64,000 nucleotides of DNA from Corynebacterium aurimucosum (GTDB lineage: Bacteria; Actinomycetota; Actinomycetes; Mycobacteriales; Mycobacteriaceae), in the NCBI RefSeq assembly GCF_030408555.1, contig NZ_CP047048.1:124001-188000 (forward strand), given 5' to 3'. Below, piece after piece: positions 40,239 to 49,187 of this stretch. Below the pieces are notes generated by a model. The model saw nothing but the letters and a program-made list of their open reading frames with translations, was not told the origin of the DNA and did no database searches. A program made the translations under genes and the position numbers. Numbering within the stretch: position 1 is the first letter of the stretch; each line of letters opens with the position of its first letter.

Positions 40239-43200
40239 ATGAAGAAGTTCCTCGTCGTCGGTTGCGGTGGCTCCGGCGCCAAGACGCTGGCGTTCATGAT
40301 GGACCAGCTCAAAGCCGAGCTGCGAAGCATCGACCCGGACATGACCGAGTTGCCCAAGGCCTGGCAGTTCGTCAACATCGACGTGCCGCTCGAAGAGGAG
40401 GCGGGCCCGCAGAAGCTGCCGAATGTTACCCAAAACGGCGGCCACTACGTGGGCATTGGTGCCCGCCAGAACTACAACACTTTCGATGAGGGCGTGTCCA
40501 GCATCCTGGGCCGTGCCGGCAAGCTCGGTGAGATTGCAACGTGGGCTACCCGCAACCCCTCCACCAACGACGTGAAGCTGGCTGATGGTGCCGGCCAGTA
40601 CCGTGCGATTGGTCGCATGCTGACGCTGCCGAATCTCAAGAAGATCCGCCAGTCGCTCAAGGAAGCGGTGGATGAGATGTTCACGCAGGAGGCAATCCAG
40701 GAGCTCAACCGCCTTAACTACAAGCAGACCAAGCTGGACACTGATACCGGTGATTCCCAGCCGGTTGTCCTCGTTGTCTCGTCCATGGCGGGTGGCGCGG
40801 GCGCCTCGATGTTCCTAGATGTGTGCCGTGTGCTCACCACTATTCCGAACGTGAACCCGCAGGGCACCCTCATCTTCATGTACACCCCGGAAATCTTCGC
40901 CGATAACAAGGCGGATGACATGGCCGGCGCGTGGCCGAACTCGCTGGCTATGTTCGGTGAGGTCGTCGCCGCGCAGATGGGCAACGCCTATGAGCATGAC
41001 CGCGCTATCTTCGAGGCCTTCGACATGGGCACCCCGCCGGAGGGGCAGACCTTCGGCCGCATTTTCCCCATTGGCTCCAAGATGGGCACCACCAGCGCTC
41101 GCTTCGGCGATGGTTCCGCTATGTCCATCTACCGCGGCCTGGGCCGCGCGCTCGCAGGGCTGATGGCCTCCACCAAGGCCAGCGATAACCTCGTGTCCTA
41201 CGCGCTGACTAACACCCCGGCCGGTGACGGCGGCCGCCGCTTCTTCGGCTGGGATCGCCCAGACGGCACGCCGTGGGGCCGCCTGCCCTGGGGTTCGCTG
41301 GGTTATGCCCAGGTTTCGATGGGCCGCGACCGCTTTGCCGAATACTCGTCCCAGCGTCTTGCCCGCAGTGCCTTCGAGCGCCTCTTCAACGGGCACCTCG
41401 ACCCACAGAACCCCGATGCCGGTGAGATGCAGATTGCCAAGAAGCTGGAGGAGCGTCTGCCCAATGCCTTTAGCTCTATGACGCTTGATCCTTCTTGGGC
41501 GCAGGGCGGACAAATCGATAGCGGCAGCGTCTGGAACTGGCTCAACAGCGTGTTCGGCGGTCAGGCCCAGCAGGCTGCGGACAGCGCTGCGAAGCACCTG
41601 CAGAACTTTATTCCGGTGGGCCAGGGCCGCAACGTCAACGAATGGCGTGAAGAGTTTGAGGGCAACATGGCAGATCCTCGCAATGAGCAGGCCATCGCAT
41701 CGGTTCTGAACAATGCCGCCTATGACATTGTTTACCGCTACGCCAATTTCTTCAGCGATGGTGTCCTCGCCACCGTGGAGTCGGAGCTGGCTGCGGTGGG
41801 TGTGCCCTATGTGCGCGAGATGCTCTCCAAGATCACGGATGTGCTCACCAACTCCGACCGCCTCCTGCCGCGCCTGTCTGAGTACTCCGGCTTCTACCAA
41901 AACACCCGCGTGCTGGCGAAGCCAGAAGGCGCGGATCCAATCCTCAGCCCGCTGACCGGCAAGGGCCAGATGACGGACCCGACTCCTACGGTTAACGCTC
42001 TGATGGGCCTGTACTTCAACCAGTTCTACAGCTACGCCCTCATGGCCATTGCTCACCTGCTTAAGGATGTCCTGCAGGACTACGCCGATGAGAACCTCTT
42101 CCACCTCAAGCGTGAGTTGGGGGATGCCCACGCGGTGCTGGAGAAGGCCGTGTCGAAGCGCCCGGAGACCAACAAGTTGGCTGACGTCCGCACCGACGAA
42201 GTCAACTCGTGGCCGACGGAGCTCGATGAGGTCGTGGAAACCCGTTTCAAGGGTGCCGAGAACGAGATTATGCTGACGGACGTCAATACCTTCATCTCGG
42301 ATTACCGTGACCAGATGCTGCGTACCATCCAGGGCCAGCAGTCCACCTCAGATGTCACCAACTACGAGCAGGCTTATCCCTTTGCGGTGCGTGCGGTCAT
42401 CCGCGGTGAATGGGAATCGCTCGATGCGGCCCAGGCACCGAATGACACCCTGGCCCCGCAGAAGCGCACCAACGATGCCTACTCCAACCGTGCTGGCTGG
42501 GTGTCCAAGTACCTCTCGCGCCATCCGCAAACCGGTGAATCCCGCGAATCCCAGCGTGCGCACTACCACGCCAAGATTCGCCCAACTGATCTTCTGGAGC
42601 GTTCGCGCCAGTGGATTAACCGCCGTGACTATGAGTTCCAAAAGTTCAACTCGGTGGATCTGCGCCGCTACCTCACTCTTACCCCGGACATCAACGAGGT
42701 CGAGCACGCAGAGCGCCAGCGCCGCTTTATCGAGGCTTTCCAGCTGGCCCTGAGCTATGCCCGCCCGTTGGCCGCTGTTAACGATGACATGGTGCAGCGC
42801 ATTCACGGCAAGTCCGTGCAGTACACCTACTCCTTCTCCGATATCCCGTTTGCGGAGCTCGGCTCTGCAGAAACTGGCATTGCCTCCCAGCTGGAGTCGG
42901 TGCTCAGCCGCCCGGAGATTGACGGGCCTTCCACGGTGGCTCTGCGCAACTCGCTGAACATGTCGGACCATGTCCAGCACATCGAGATCTTCGGTTCCTA
43001 CCCCAACTACTCGCCGATCGTCTTCTCTTCGATGTTCAATTACATCGCCAAAGACATCGAGAAGCAGGACAATTTCGACGGTTCCTGGTGGTCGGAACGC
43101 CGCACCCGCCCGCTGCCGGCAGCCCTGCCGCTGACGAAGACTGAGCGCCAGGCCATGGTGGCCGGCTGGATCATCGGACGCATTACAGGACGCGTTTACA

Positions 43201-43904
43201 TCTCCAACGCCGATGCAGCCAACGCAGCGGCCCACATCTTCGATGACACGGACGGCGGCGTGAATGGCTGGGTTGATTTCCCAGATCCGCTGCTTATCTC
43301 GCCGCGCCGCATGATCAAGAAGTCCGACTGGATGCCTTCGGTTCTGGAGTCCATCTTCATCGCCTACGCCAAGGTGCAGGAAACCGGACACTATGGTTTT
43401 GCCTCTTCGCTCTACCCGTACCAGCTGTTGCGCGGGCTTTTCGACGACGGCCTAGACTTCGCCCACTCCGGTGCGTCCACGCACCCGGTGGTCCACCGCC
43501 TCGCGCAGTTCTTGGCATCCGGTGAAGCCCCGAACCGCGGTGTTATGGGGACCTCCATCCAGGACCGCTTTGAATCCTTCGTAGAGGAGCTGGATAAGTT
43601 CGCCCGCGGTGCGGATCACTTCGTGCCGGGCCACACCAACTCCCTGCCAGGGCAGGGGCGTAAGGAAAAGCCTTTTGCGGAGGTACGCTCCCGCGAGGTC
43701 GCCTCGCACACGCCGTACTACCGTGACCTGGCACTGGACGTCATCGAGGTGGTCCCGGTCATCCGCAACTACCTGAACCAGGCCAAGACGGTGGCGGAGA
43801 ATCCCGTCGCCCAGCCTGCCCCGCAGGTGCGGAACTCCGATTCCGGCTTTGGCCAGGACATCGCGCCAGAATTCAACCTCAACGATCTGGATGACACCTT
43901 CTAA
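40239..43904 (+). CDS. Tubulin-like GTPase-domain protein, 1221 aa (cluster gene 3)
   Basis: The N-terminus, MKKFLVVGCGGSGAKTLAFMMDQL, has the Rossmann-type G-G-S-G loop, and VVLVVSSMAGGAGASMFLDVCR near residues 175-197 corresponds to the tubulin/FtsZ nucleotide signature (GGxGxG-like). This is the actinobacterial tubulin-like domain family (Pfam Tubulin_2, PF13809) as I recall it. The remaining 900 residues are mostly helical and unrecognised. The last residues read LNDLDDTF, nearly the same as the end of the next protein (LSDLDETF). Ribosome site GAAAGG; its stop overlaps the next start (TAATG). It is not FtsZ. Whether it polymerises is unknown. Confidence 0.83.
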   Translation: MKKFLVVGCGGSGAKTLAFMMDQLKAELRSIDPDMTELPKAWQFVNIDVPLEEEAGPQKLPNVTQNGGHYVGIGARQNYNTFDEGVSSILGRAGKLGEIATWATRNPSTNDVKLADGAGQYRAIGRMLTLPNLKKIRQSLKEAVDEMFTQEAIQELNRLNYKQTKLDTDTGDSQPVVLVVSSMAGGAGASMFLDVCRVLTTIPNVNPQGTLIFMYTPEIFADNKADDMAGAWPNSLAMFGEVVAAQMGNAYEHDRAIFEAFDMGTPPEGQTFGRIFPIGSKMGTTSARFGDGSAMSIYRGLGRALAGLMASTKASDNLVSYALTNTPAGDGGRRFFGWDRPDGTPWGRLPWGSLGYAQVSMGRDRFAEYSSQRLARSAFERLFNGHLDPQNPDAGEMQIAKKLEERLPNAFSSMTLDPSWAQGGQIDSGSVWNWLNSVFGGQAQQAADSAAKHLQNFIPVGQGRNVNEWREEFEGNMADPRNEQAIASVLNNAAYDIVYRYANFFSDGVLATVESELAAVGVPYVREMLSKITDVLTNSDRLLPRLSEYSGFYQNTRVLAKPEGADPILSPLTGKGQMTDPTPTVNALMGLYFNQFYSYALMAIAHLLKDVLQDYADENLFHLKRELGDAHAVLEKAVSKRPETNKLADVRTDEVNSWPTELDEVVETRFKGAENEIMLTDVNTFISDYRDQMLRTIQGQQSTSDVTNYEQAYPFAVRAVIRGEWESLDAAQAPNDTLAPQKRTNDAYSNRAGWVSKYLSRHPQTGESRESQRAHYHAKIRPTDLLERSRQWINRRDYEFQKFNSVDLRRYLTLTPDINEVEHAERQRRFIEAFQLALSYARPLAAVNDDMVQRIHGKSVQYTYSFSDIPFAELGSAETGIASQLESVLSRPEIDGPSTVALRNSLNMSDHVQHIEIFGSYPNYSPIVFSSMFNYIAKDIEKQDNFDGSWWSERRTRPLPAALPLTKTERQAMVAGWIIGRITGRVYISNADAANAAAHIFDDTDGGVNGWVDFPDPLLISPRRMIKKSDWMPSVLESIFIAYAKVQETGHYGFASSLYPYQLLRGLFDDGLDFAHSGASTHPVVHRLAQFLASGEAPNRGVMGTSIQDRFESFVEELDKFARGADHFVPGHTNSLPGQGRKEKPFAEVRSREVASHTPYYRDLALDVIEVVPVIRNYLNQAKTVAENPVAQPAPQVRNSDSGFGQDIAPEFNLNDLDDTF

Positions 43905-46741
43905 TGACGAACGTAATTATTTTCGGACACGGCGCCACCGCGGATGACATCCGCTCGCGCCTGAGCGATTTGCGCGCGGTTGGCCTCCTGCAGGACTTCC
44001 TCTGGATCGACTATGCCCACCCCACTACTGGGGCCGTTGTGCGCTCCTTCACGGAGGAGGGCACGGCGCGCTTGTCGACGCTCGACGATGCCCTCCGCAG
44101 CTTCAGCGGGGACGTCCTCCTCGCCACCATTGACCCGATGGATGCGGAACAACCGCAGGACGTCGACAAGCTCACGGAGTGGGTCGGAGCCGTCGATCAG
44201 CGCCTGATTCAGGCCTCCAACCTGCGCGTGCGTCTGTTGTTGTCAGCTCTTCCGCGCGAGAGCGTGGACATCGCTCCGCTGCAGGGCTGGAGCAATCTTG
44301 TGCTTTCCCCGGAGGAGGGCGGAACACCGGCCTCCTCGCGCATCCGCCCCATCAAGCGCACCGCGAACGGTTTCGAGCTCGCACAATTCGCGGCCCCAGC
44401 CGTAGCCAGCATCTTCGGTTTGTGGCGCGGCATGCCCGAGCCGGCAGTGCTGGACCCGGATACGCATCGCGTTATCGAGACCGGCGACCGTCAGCGCTTC
44501 CGTCTGGTGCGAGCCTTCCACCGCACCATCGATGCCAGTGACATCGAGGACAAGGTCAGGAAGGCCGTCTTCGATCCCGGCCAGCGCCTGCCGCAGCCGC
44601 AGGTCAATAACATTTCCCGCGCTGTGCACTACGCCAATCCGGAGCAACTGACGGCTCAGTGCGCCCAGATGTTCATCAACCAGGAGATTTCCCCGTTGGT
44701 GAGCGCTCCGACTGCTTATGAGGAGCTGCAATCCCACAAGGTCAGCGGCTGGGCGGCGCTAAAGGATAACCTGCGTTTGTACTGGTCCACCGTGGTGGGC
44801 AAGCCGCAGGATTGGGTCGAGGGCCAGCGCGGTGCAATGAACAAGAACGCGGCTACCTTCCTGCAGAAGATGCTCTACGGTGCGGACTCCAGCGTGGAGG
44901 TCGTCTTGGCCGGGCACTCCGGTAAGGGCAGCGGTGCGACGAGCGTCGACGAGCTGCGCCAAGCCAGTGAGCACACCATGCGAGTTGCCCGCGAGCAGCA
45001 GTTCTCCTTGGGCCAGGAGCCGCAACTCTCGCGCACGTGGGAGGCCTATCACGATTATGCGCTGGGCCTTGTCGACGGATCCTGGCGCGACAGCATCGAC
45101 ACCAAGGGGCTGCGCAATAACCAGGGCAACATGTACATCGTGCAATACGGTGGCCAGTCCGTGCAGGATGTCAGCGCTTCTTTCGAGGGCTTCCATCCGC
45201 TCATGACCAGCACTCTGGGCTATACGCACGAGTCCCAAGCAACCGTCGCGCCTTTCGATCCGGTGGGTGCCGAGCGCTTCGCCGCCGATATTGAGTACAC
45301 CAGCCAGCAGACCCGCAATGAAGCTGTCAGCCGCAAGAAGCACGAGTTTGCTTCGTGGCGAGCAAAGAACAGCACCACCTTCGCGTGGAAGGTGGGCCAG
45401 GGCCTGTGGGAGAAGCTGGGGCACGCCCAGCAGAAGTACCGCGACGCACACGCCAAGGCACGTGAACTGCAAGAGTTGGCCAACAGCTTCCAAGCGCGTG
45501 ACTTCAACGCGGAGAACAAAGCGCTGACCCGAAAGCTGCGCACGATGTGGATTGTGTTCTTCGTAGTGCTTGCTCTGATGACCTACATGGTGGCCGGCCG
45601 CTACAACCCGGACTTGCCGTTGGGTGAGTACCTGCAGTGGTTCGACTGGCCGTGGTACGTCGTGGGCATCATCCTGGCTGTTCTTCTTTTCCTTGTGTGT
45701 TCTTGGGCGGTCTTTACCAAGGCTCAGCGTGAGATCTTTGACTACGTGCAGCGCCGCAAGCTGTTGAACCGCAACCAAGAGATCGCCGCGCAGAATCTGG
45801 CGACGGCCTCGGCCGAGATCTCGCGTATCTCTAATGCCTATAACCAGTTCCTGAGCTGGTCGGCATTGCTGGGCCGCGCTATCTACGCGCCCTTTGGGCG
45901 CAAGGAGACGTCGAGCGATCACCTGCGGACGCCGCAGTCGGGCCTTCCGGAGAACGCTCGCATTGCTCAGGCCGTGCTCAACCGCGATGATGCCGTGCGC
46001 ATGACGGATGAAATCCGCTCCCACATTTTCCAGACGGAGTGGGCACACCGCTCGCTCAAGTCCCTCCTCGATGACATGAATGACACCTTTGAGCGCAACC
46101 GCACTGGCCACTCGGCCGTGGCGCTCAATGAGATGTGGGGCATGGCTGGCCTCGGCTCCAGCACTGCGTTAGATAACCTATCGCGCAGCCTTGACCACCC
46201 TTATATGCAGGACCGCGACCTCAAGCAACAGGAATGGCAGAAGGTCATTACGGATCCACGCATGGCCCGCAGCTTGCAGCAATACCTCAGTCGCGTGACC
46301 TTCCGCGAGGAAGGCGGCAGCCGCGTTCAGAGCACCGCCGAGTTCCTCGACGGCATGAACCAGGAAAAGGGTGCTCTTCAGGCCTTTAGCCCCAATGCGC
46401 TGACCAAGGCGGGCGGCGCTGAAGGATATACCGAAATCGACGGCTCGCGCACCCGCATCGTGGAGGTGGACAGCCAGACCGCACTGACCAGTCAGCTCTC
46501 ACGTTCTGTGACCGTGGTGCAGTACGGAAGGATCACTGATTTCAAGTACCTGATCCCGGATGCGGCGTCTGGTGCTCCGTCCTTTAAGGATTCCTCGGAC
46601 TTCTCCTTGGATGATCTGGATGACATGGACCACATGGGCTTCAAGTCGCCGGGGCAGAGCAATAGCGAAAGCCCGACTACGCAGCCGACGTTTGGCCGGC
46701 CGGAAGCGCCGGACCTCTCAGACCTCGACGAAACTTTCTGA
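43904..46741 (+). CDS. Two-helix, coiled-coil membrane protein, 945 aa (cluster gene 4)
   Basis: The N-terminus (MTNVIIFGHGATADDIRSRLSDLRAVGLLQDFLWIDY) looks like a Rossmann-like alpha/beta start. Two adjacent membrane helices lie at about 547-567 and 582-603 (MWIVFFVVLALMTYMVAG, VVGIILAVLLFLVCSWAVF), flanked by charged helical stretches with coiled-coil character (HAKARELQELANSFQ; QREIFDYVQRRKLL). The C-terminus has FSLDDLDDMD and ends DLSDLDETF, a motif shared with the tubulin-like neighbour. No family recognised beyond co-occurrence. It probably tethers the tubulin-like protein to the membrane. Confidence 0.78.
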   Translation: MTNVIIFGHGATADDIRSRLSDLRAVGLLQDFLWIDYAHPTTGAVVRSFTEEGTARLSTLDDALRSFSGDVLLATIDPMDAEQPQDVDKLTEWVGAVDQRLIQASNLRVRLLLSALPRESVDIAPLQGWSNLVLSPEEGGTPASSRIRPIKRTANGFELAQFAAPAVASIFGLWRGMPEPAVLDPDTHRVIETGDRQRFRLVRAFHRTIDASDIEDKVRKAVFDPGQRLPQPQVNNISRAVHYANPEQLTAQCAQMFINQEISPLVSAPTAYEELQSHKVSGWAALKDNLRLYWSTVVGKPQDWVEGQRGAMNKNAATFLQKMLYGADSSVEVVLAGHSGKGSGATSVDELRQASEHTMRVAREQQFSLGQEPQLSRTWEAYHDYALGLVDGSWRDSIDTKGLRNNQGNMYIVQYGGQSVQDVSASFEGFHPLMTSTLGYTHESQATVAPFDPVGAERFAADIEYTSQQTRNEAVSRKKHEFASWRAKNSTTFAWKVGQGLWEKLGHAQQKYRDAHAKARELQELANSFQARDFNAENKALTRKLRTMWIVFFVVLALMTYMVAGRYNPDLPLGEYLQWFDWPWYVVGIILAVLLFLVCSWAVFTKAQREIFDYVQRRKLLNRNQEIAAQNLATASAEISRISNAYNQFLSWSALLGRAIYAPFGRKETSSDHLRTPQSGLPENARIAQAVLNRDDAVRMTDEIRSHIFQTEWAHRSLKSLLDDMNDTFERNRTGHSAVALNEMWGMAGLGSSTALDNLSRSLDHPYMQDRDLKQQEWQKVITDPRMARSLQQYLSRVTFREEGGSRVQSTAEFLDGMNQEKGALQAFSPNALTKAGGAEGYTEIDGSRTRIVEVDSQTALTSQLSRSVTVVQYGRITDFKYLIPDAASGAPSFKDSSDFSLDDLDDMDHMGFKSPGQSNSESPTTQPTFGRPEAPDLSDLDETF

Positions 46742-46764
46742 CGAGACCTTCTTAAGGAACGTTG

Positions 46765-49185
46765 ATGACACACAATCAGAAACCTTCGATTGCGGATGTG
46801 CCGCTGAGTGAGCTTAAGTCCCTGCACCAGCTCAAGCGCGTAAACGCCGATGATGTGCGTGCAGCTGTATCAGCGCCGTTTAGGCAGTTCGCCGAGCAGA
46901 TTGCCGCCGCGTATAACGGCGAAGCGGTCGAGCACCCGGAGCTGAGCGCGCAGGCGCGCAATGCTGCGGTGGACCAGGAACGTGCTGCGCAGGAGCGCGC
47001 GGCACAAGAGAGGGCAGCGCAAGAACGTGCCGCGCAAGAACGCGCGGCACAGGAGCGCGCAGAACGCGAGCGCGCCGCACAGGCTGAAGCGCAGGCCCGC
47101 CAACGCGAGCAAGCACAGCGTGCCGCTGCAGCCGCCGGTGTAGCGCAGACAGGTTCCGCGGCTCAACCCCAACCGGCGCAAGCAGCGGCACAGCCGCACG
47201 ATTTCTTCGCCGAGTGGGAGGCACTGCAGGCAGAGGAAGAGCAAAAGACTCAGGTTAACGAAGAGGACTACATCACCATCCCTGGTTTCGGGATTAAGGC
47301 GGAGTACCAGTTTCGCCAGGACCCGAACTGGGAAGCCCCCGGCATCGAGTTTGAAGTCGAGGTGCCGCAAGAGGCGGCGCTGGAGCAGGAATCTCAAGAA
47401 GAGCCTGGCTACGGCATAGAGCCAGAACCGGAGCCGGAGGATTCCGATCAGCGCCATCCGGTGCGCCTGTGGTGGCCGGAGCTCGAGCACGCGCCGGATG
47501 AGGTGGTGTTCTACCGAGTCGTCGCCGATGACGCAGAGATGGTGGCGTCCCCGGATGCCGGTGACACCCTCGTCTACACGAAGGGAACCGCCTACCGTGA
47601 ACACGAGCCGGGCGAGACAGGCTTGCGCCACTACGCGGTATGGGCTTATAAGGGCCGCGACCTTCGTGAGCTTGTCAACAGCCAGCCGGTATTCATGGGA
47701 GACACGGGCGTGGTCTTCCCGCCGGTGAACGTTCAGGTGTCCACCATCAAGGGCGCCATTCAGGTGTCTTGGGACCTGCTGCCGGGGCACTCGAGCGCCA
47801 TGGTTTATGCCTGCCGCGATAGCGAGAAGGAAAAGCTGTCCCCGCGCTTCGAACAAGACGTGGACAGCAGCGGGCGCAAGGCGACTATTCCGGTGCAAGA
47901 GACCGGACAGACCGTCGTCATCTCCTTGCTGGGCCAGGCGGAGTTCCACGGCGCTACTGAGCAAAGCCAAGACGAAGTCGCAGTCCAGCGCTCCGTGAAG
48001 CTCGCCAGCGAGCTGGAGAAGCTGGAGCTCTCCCGTTGCGAGCGCCGCAGCGAATACGGACAGGACACCATCGAGGTGGATTGGTACTCGCCCAAGACCG
48101 GCGAGGTAAAGATTTATCTCACGCCCACCGCCCCGCAGGCGGACCTGCGCACGTCCGCAGTGCCGAAGACCTACGTCGAAAGCGCACTGTCGAGTGCTAT
48201 CAGTGAGACCCGCGGTGTGTCCGAACCGGGTTCCTTCCAAACCACCACGGTGCCGTGGCCCCCAGATTGGTACGAGGTTTACATCACCCCAGTGAACTTC
48301 AACGATGCTGATGCCTGGGTAGGCGAATCCAAGGTGCTGCAGCGCGTGCAATCCATTGAGGATGACCAGTTCCGGCTCATTGAGCGCGTGGACAGCCAGC
48401 TCATTACCTTCGATTGGCCGAAGGGTGCAACGGCGGTGGAGTACTCCACCAACCGCGAGCACGATCAGATCCGCGAAGAGGACTACGACCTCCAGGGAGG
48501 CATCCGCCTGCACCTCGATCAGCACGGTGATACCGTGCGGCTGAAGCCTTATGCGGTCTTCGCAGGCAAGCGCACCGAGGGCAATGAGCGCGTGATCCAG
48601 TACGAAGGTCTGCGCCCAGTGACTTATGACTTTGAGGTCGATTCCTCCCAAGGCCAAGCCAGGGTGTTCCTCTGGAGCTTGGGCAACGGCGATAAGCGCC
48701 AGTTCTCCTGCCAGGTGGTCTACCGAGCTGACCGCCTGCCGCTTTTCCCCGAAGACGGCGAGGCGCTCGGCATTGTGGAGACCAATCTGCAGAGCACCAC
48801 GCACGTGGCTCATGGCTTGGGCCCGATGCGCGGGCAGCACCCAGATTTCACGGTGGCATTAGGCGAGCGCATTCAGCGCGGCGGCTTCATCCGCCTGTTC
48901 GCCGTCGAGGGCTTTGATAGCCAGGTTGATACCTCGTTCGACAGCTTCGGTGGTGATGATGCCTTCAGTGGTTTCTCGGAAAGCTACAGCGATGCTTCCT
49001 CGACGCTGAGCGCATCAGATAAAGCTGTGGTGGTAGAAGGCGATGTGTCCTACCGACTGGGGCTGTACCCACCCGTGCAGAATCAGGCTCCGAACTATGA
49101 GGCGCAGTATGAGCAGCAGAACTACGACCAGCAGAACTACGGGCAGGATTATTCGCAGGATCAGTACTTTCAAGGAGGCCAGTAG
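46765..49185 (+). CDS. Multi-domain beta-rich cytosolic protein with AAQER repeats (cluster gene 5)
   Basis: An 806-aa protein. I start at ATG 46765 (MTHNQKPS), 6 nt after AAGGA; a TTG three bases upstream is unlikely. Residues about 70-115 form a charged helix of A-A-Q-E-R pentads. From about 230 several beta-sandwich-like units follow, with fibronectin-III-like steps such as IQVSWDLLPGHSSAMVYACRD and IEVDWYSPKTGEVKIYLTP. The tail after about 775 is rich in Q, N and Y (QNYDQQNYGQDYSQDQ). Neither signal peptide nor membrane segment is present. It looks like a cytosolic scaffold; no function is known. Confidence 0.78.
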   Translation: MTHNQKPSIADVPLSELKSLHQLKRVNADDVRAAVSAPFRQFAEQIAAAYNGEAVEHPELSAQARNAAVDQERAAQERAAQERAAQERAAQERAAQERAERERAAQAEAQARQREQAQRAAAAAGVAQTGSAAQPQPAQAAAQPHDFFAEWEALQAEEEQKTQVNEEDYITIPGFGIKAEYQFRQDPNWEAPGIEFEVEVPQEAALEQESQEEPGYGIEPEPEPEDSDQRHPVRLWWPELEHAPDEVVFYRVVADDAEMVASPDAGDTLVYTKGTAYREHEPGETGLRHYAVWAYKGRDLRELVNSQPVFMGDTGVVFPPVNVQVSTIKGAIQVSWDLLPGHSSAMVYACRDSEKEKLSPRFEQDVDSSGRKATIPVQETGQTVVISLLGQAEFHGATEQSQDEVAVQRSVKLASELEKLELSRCERRSEYGQDTIEVDWYSPKTGEVKIYLTPTAPQADLRTSAVPKTYVESALSSAISETRGVSEPGSFQTTTVPWPPDWYEVYITPVNFNDADAWVGESKVLQRVQSIEDDQFRLIERVDSQLITFDWPKGATAVEYSTNREHDQIREEDYDLQGGIRLHLDQHGDTVRLKPYAVFAGKRTEGNERVIQYEGLRPVTYDFEVDSSQGQARVFLWSLGNGDKRQFSCQVVYRADRLPLFPEDGEALGIVETNLQSTTHVAHGLGPMRGQHPDFTVALGERIQRGGFIRLFAVEGFDSQVDTSFDSFGGDDAFSGFSESYSDASSTLSASDKAVVVEGDVSYRLGLYPPVQNQAPNYEAQYEQQNYDQQNYGQDYSQDQYFQGGQ
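46978..47080 (+). repeat. 15-bp tandem repeats coding for AAQER
   Basis: About six copies of a 15-bp unit coding Ala-Ala-Gln-Glu-Arg, with synonymous variation (GCG/GCA/GCT, GAG/GAA, CGC/CGT), inside cluster gene 5. Copy number could change by slippage. Confidence 0.8.
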
Positions 49186-49187
49186 TT

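Noticed and set aside
40239..43904. Identification as FtsZ
   Set aside because: Length, glycine loop wording and the non-FtsZ remainder differ; it sits outside a division and cell-wall cluster.
44759..46111. 450-codon minus-strand frame
   Set aside because: Antisense to cluster gene 4, which has coherent membrane helices and overlaps in the operon.
46870..48840. 656-codon minus-strand frame
   Set aside because: Antisense to cluster gene 5; it contains Leu/Arg/Cys runs opposite the AAQER repeats and has no domain pattern.
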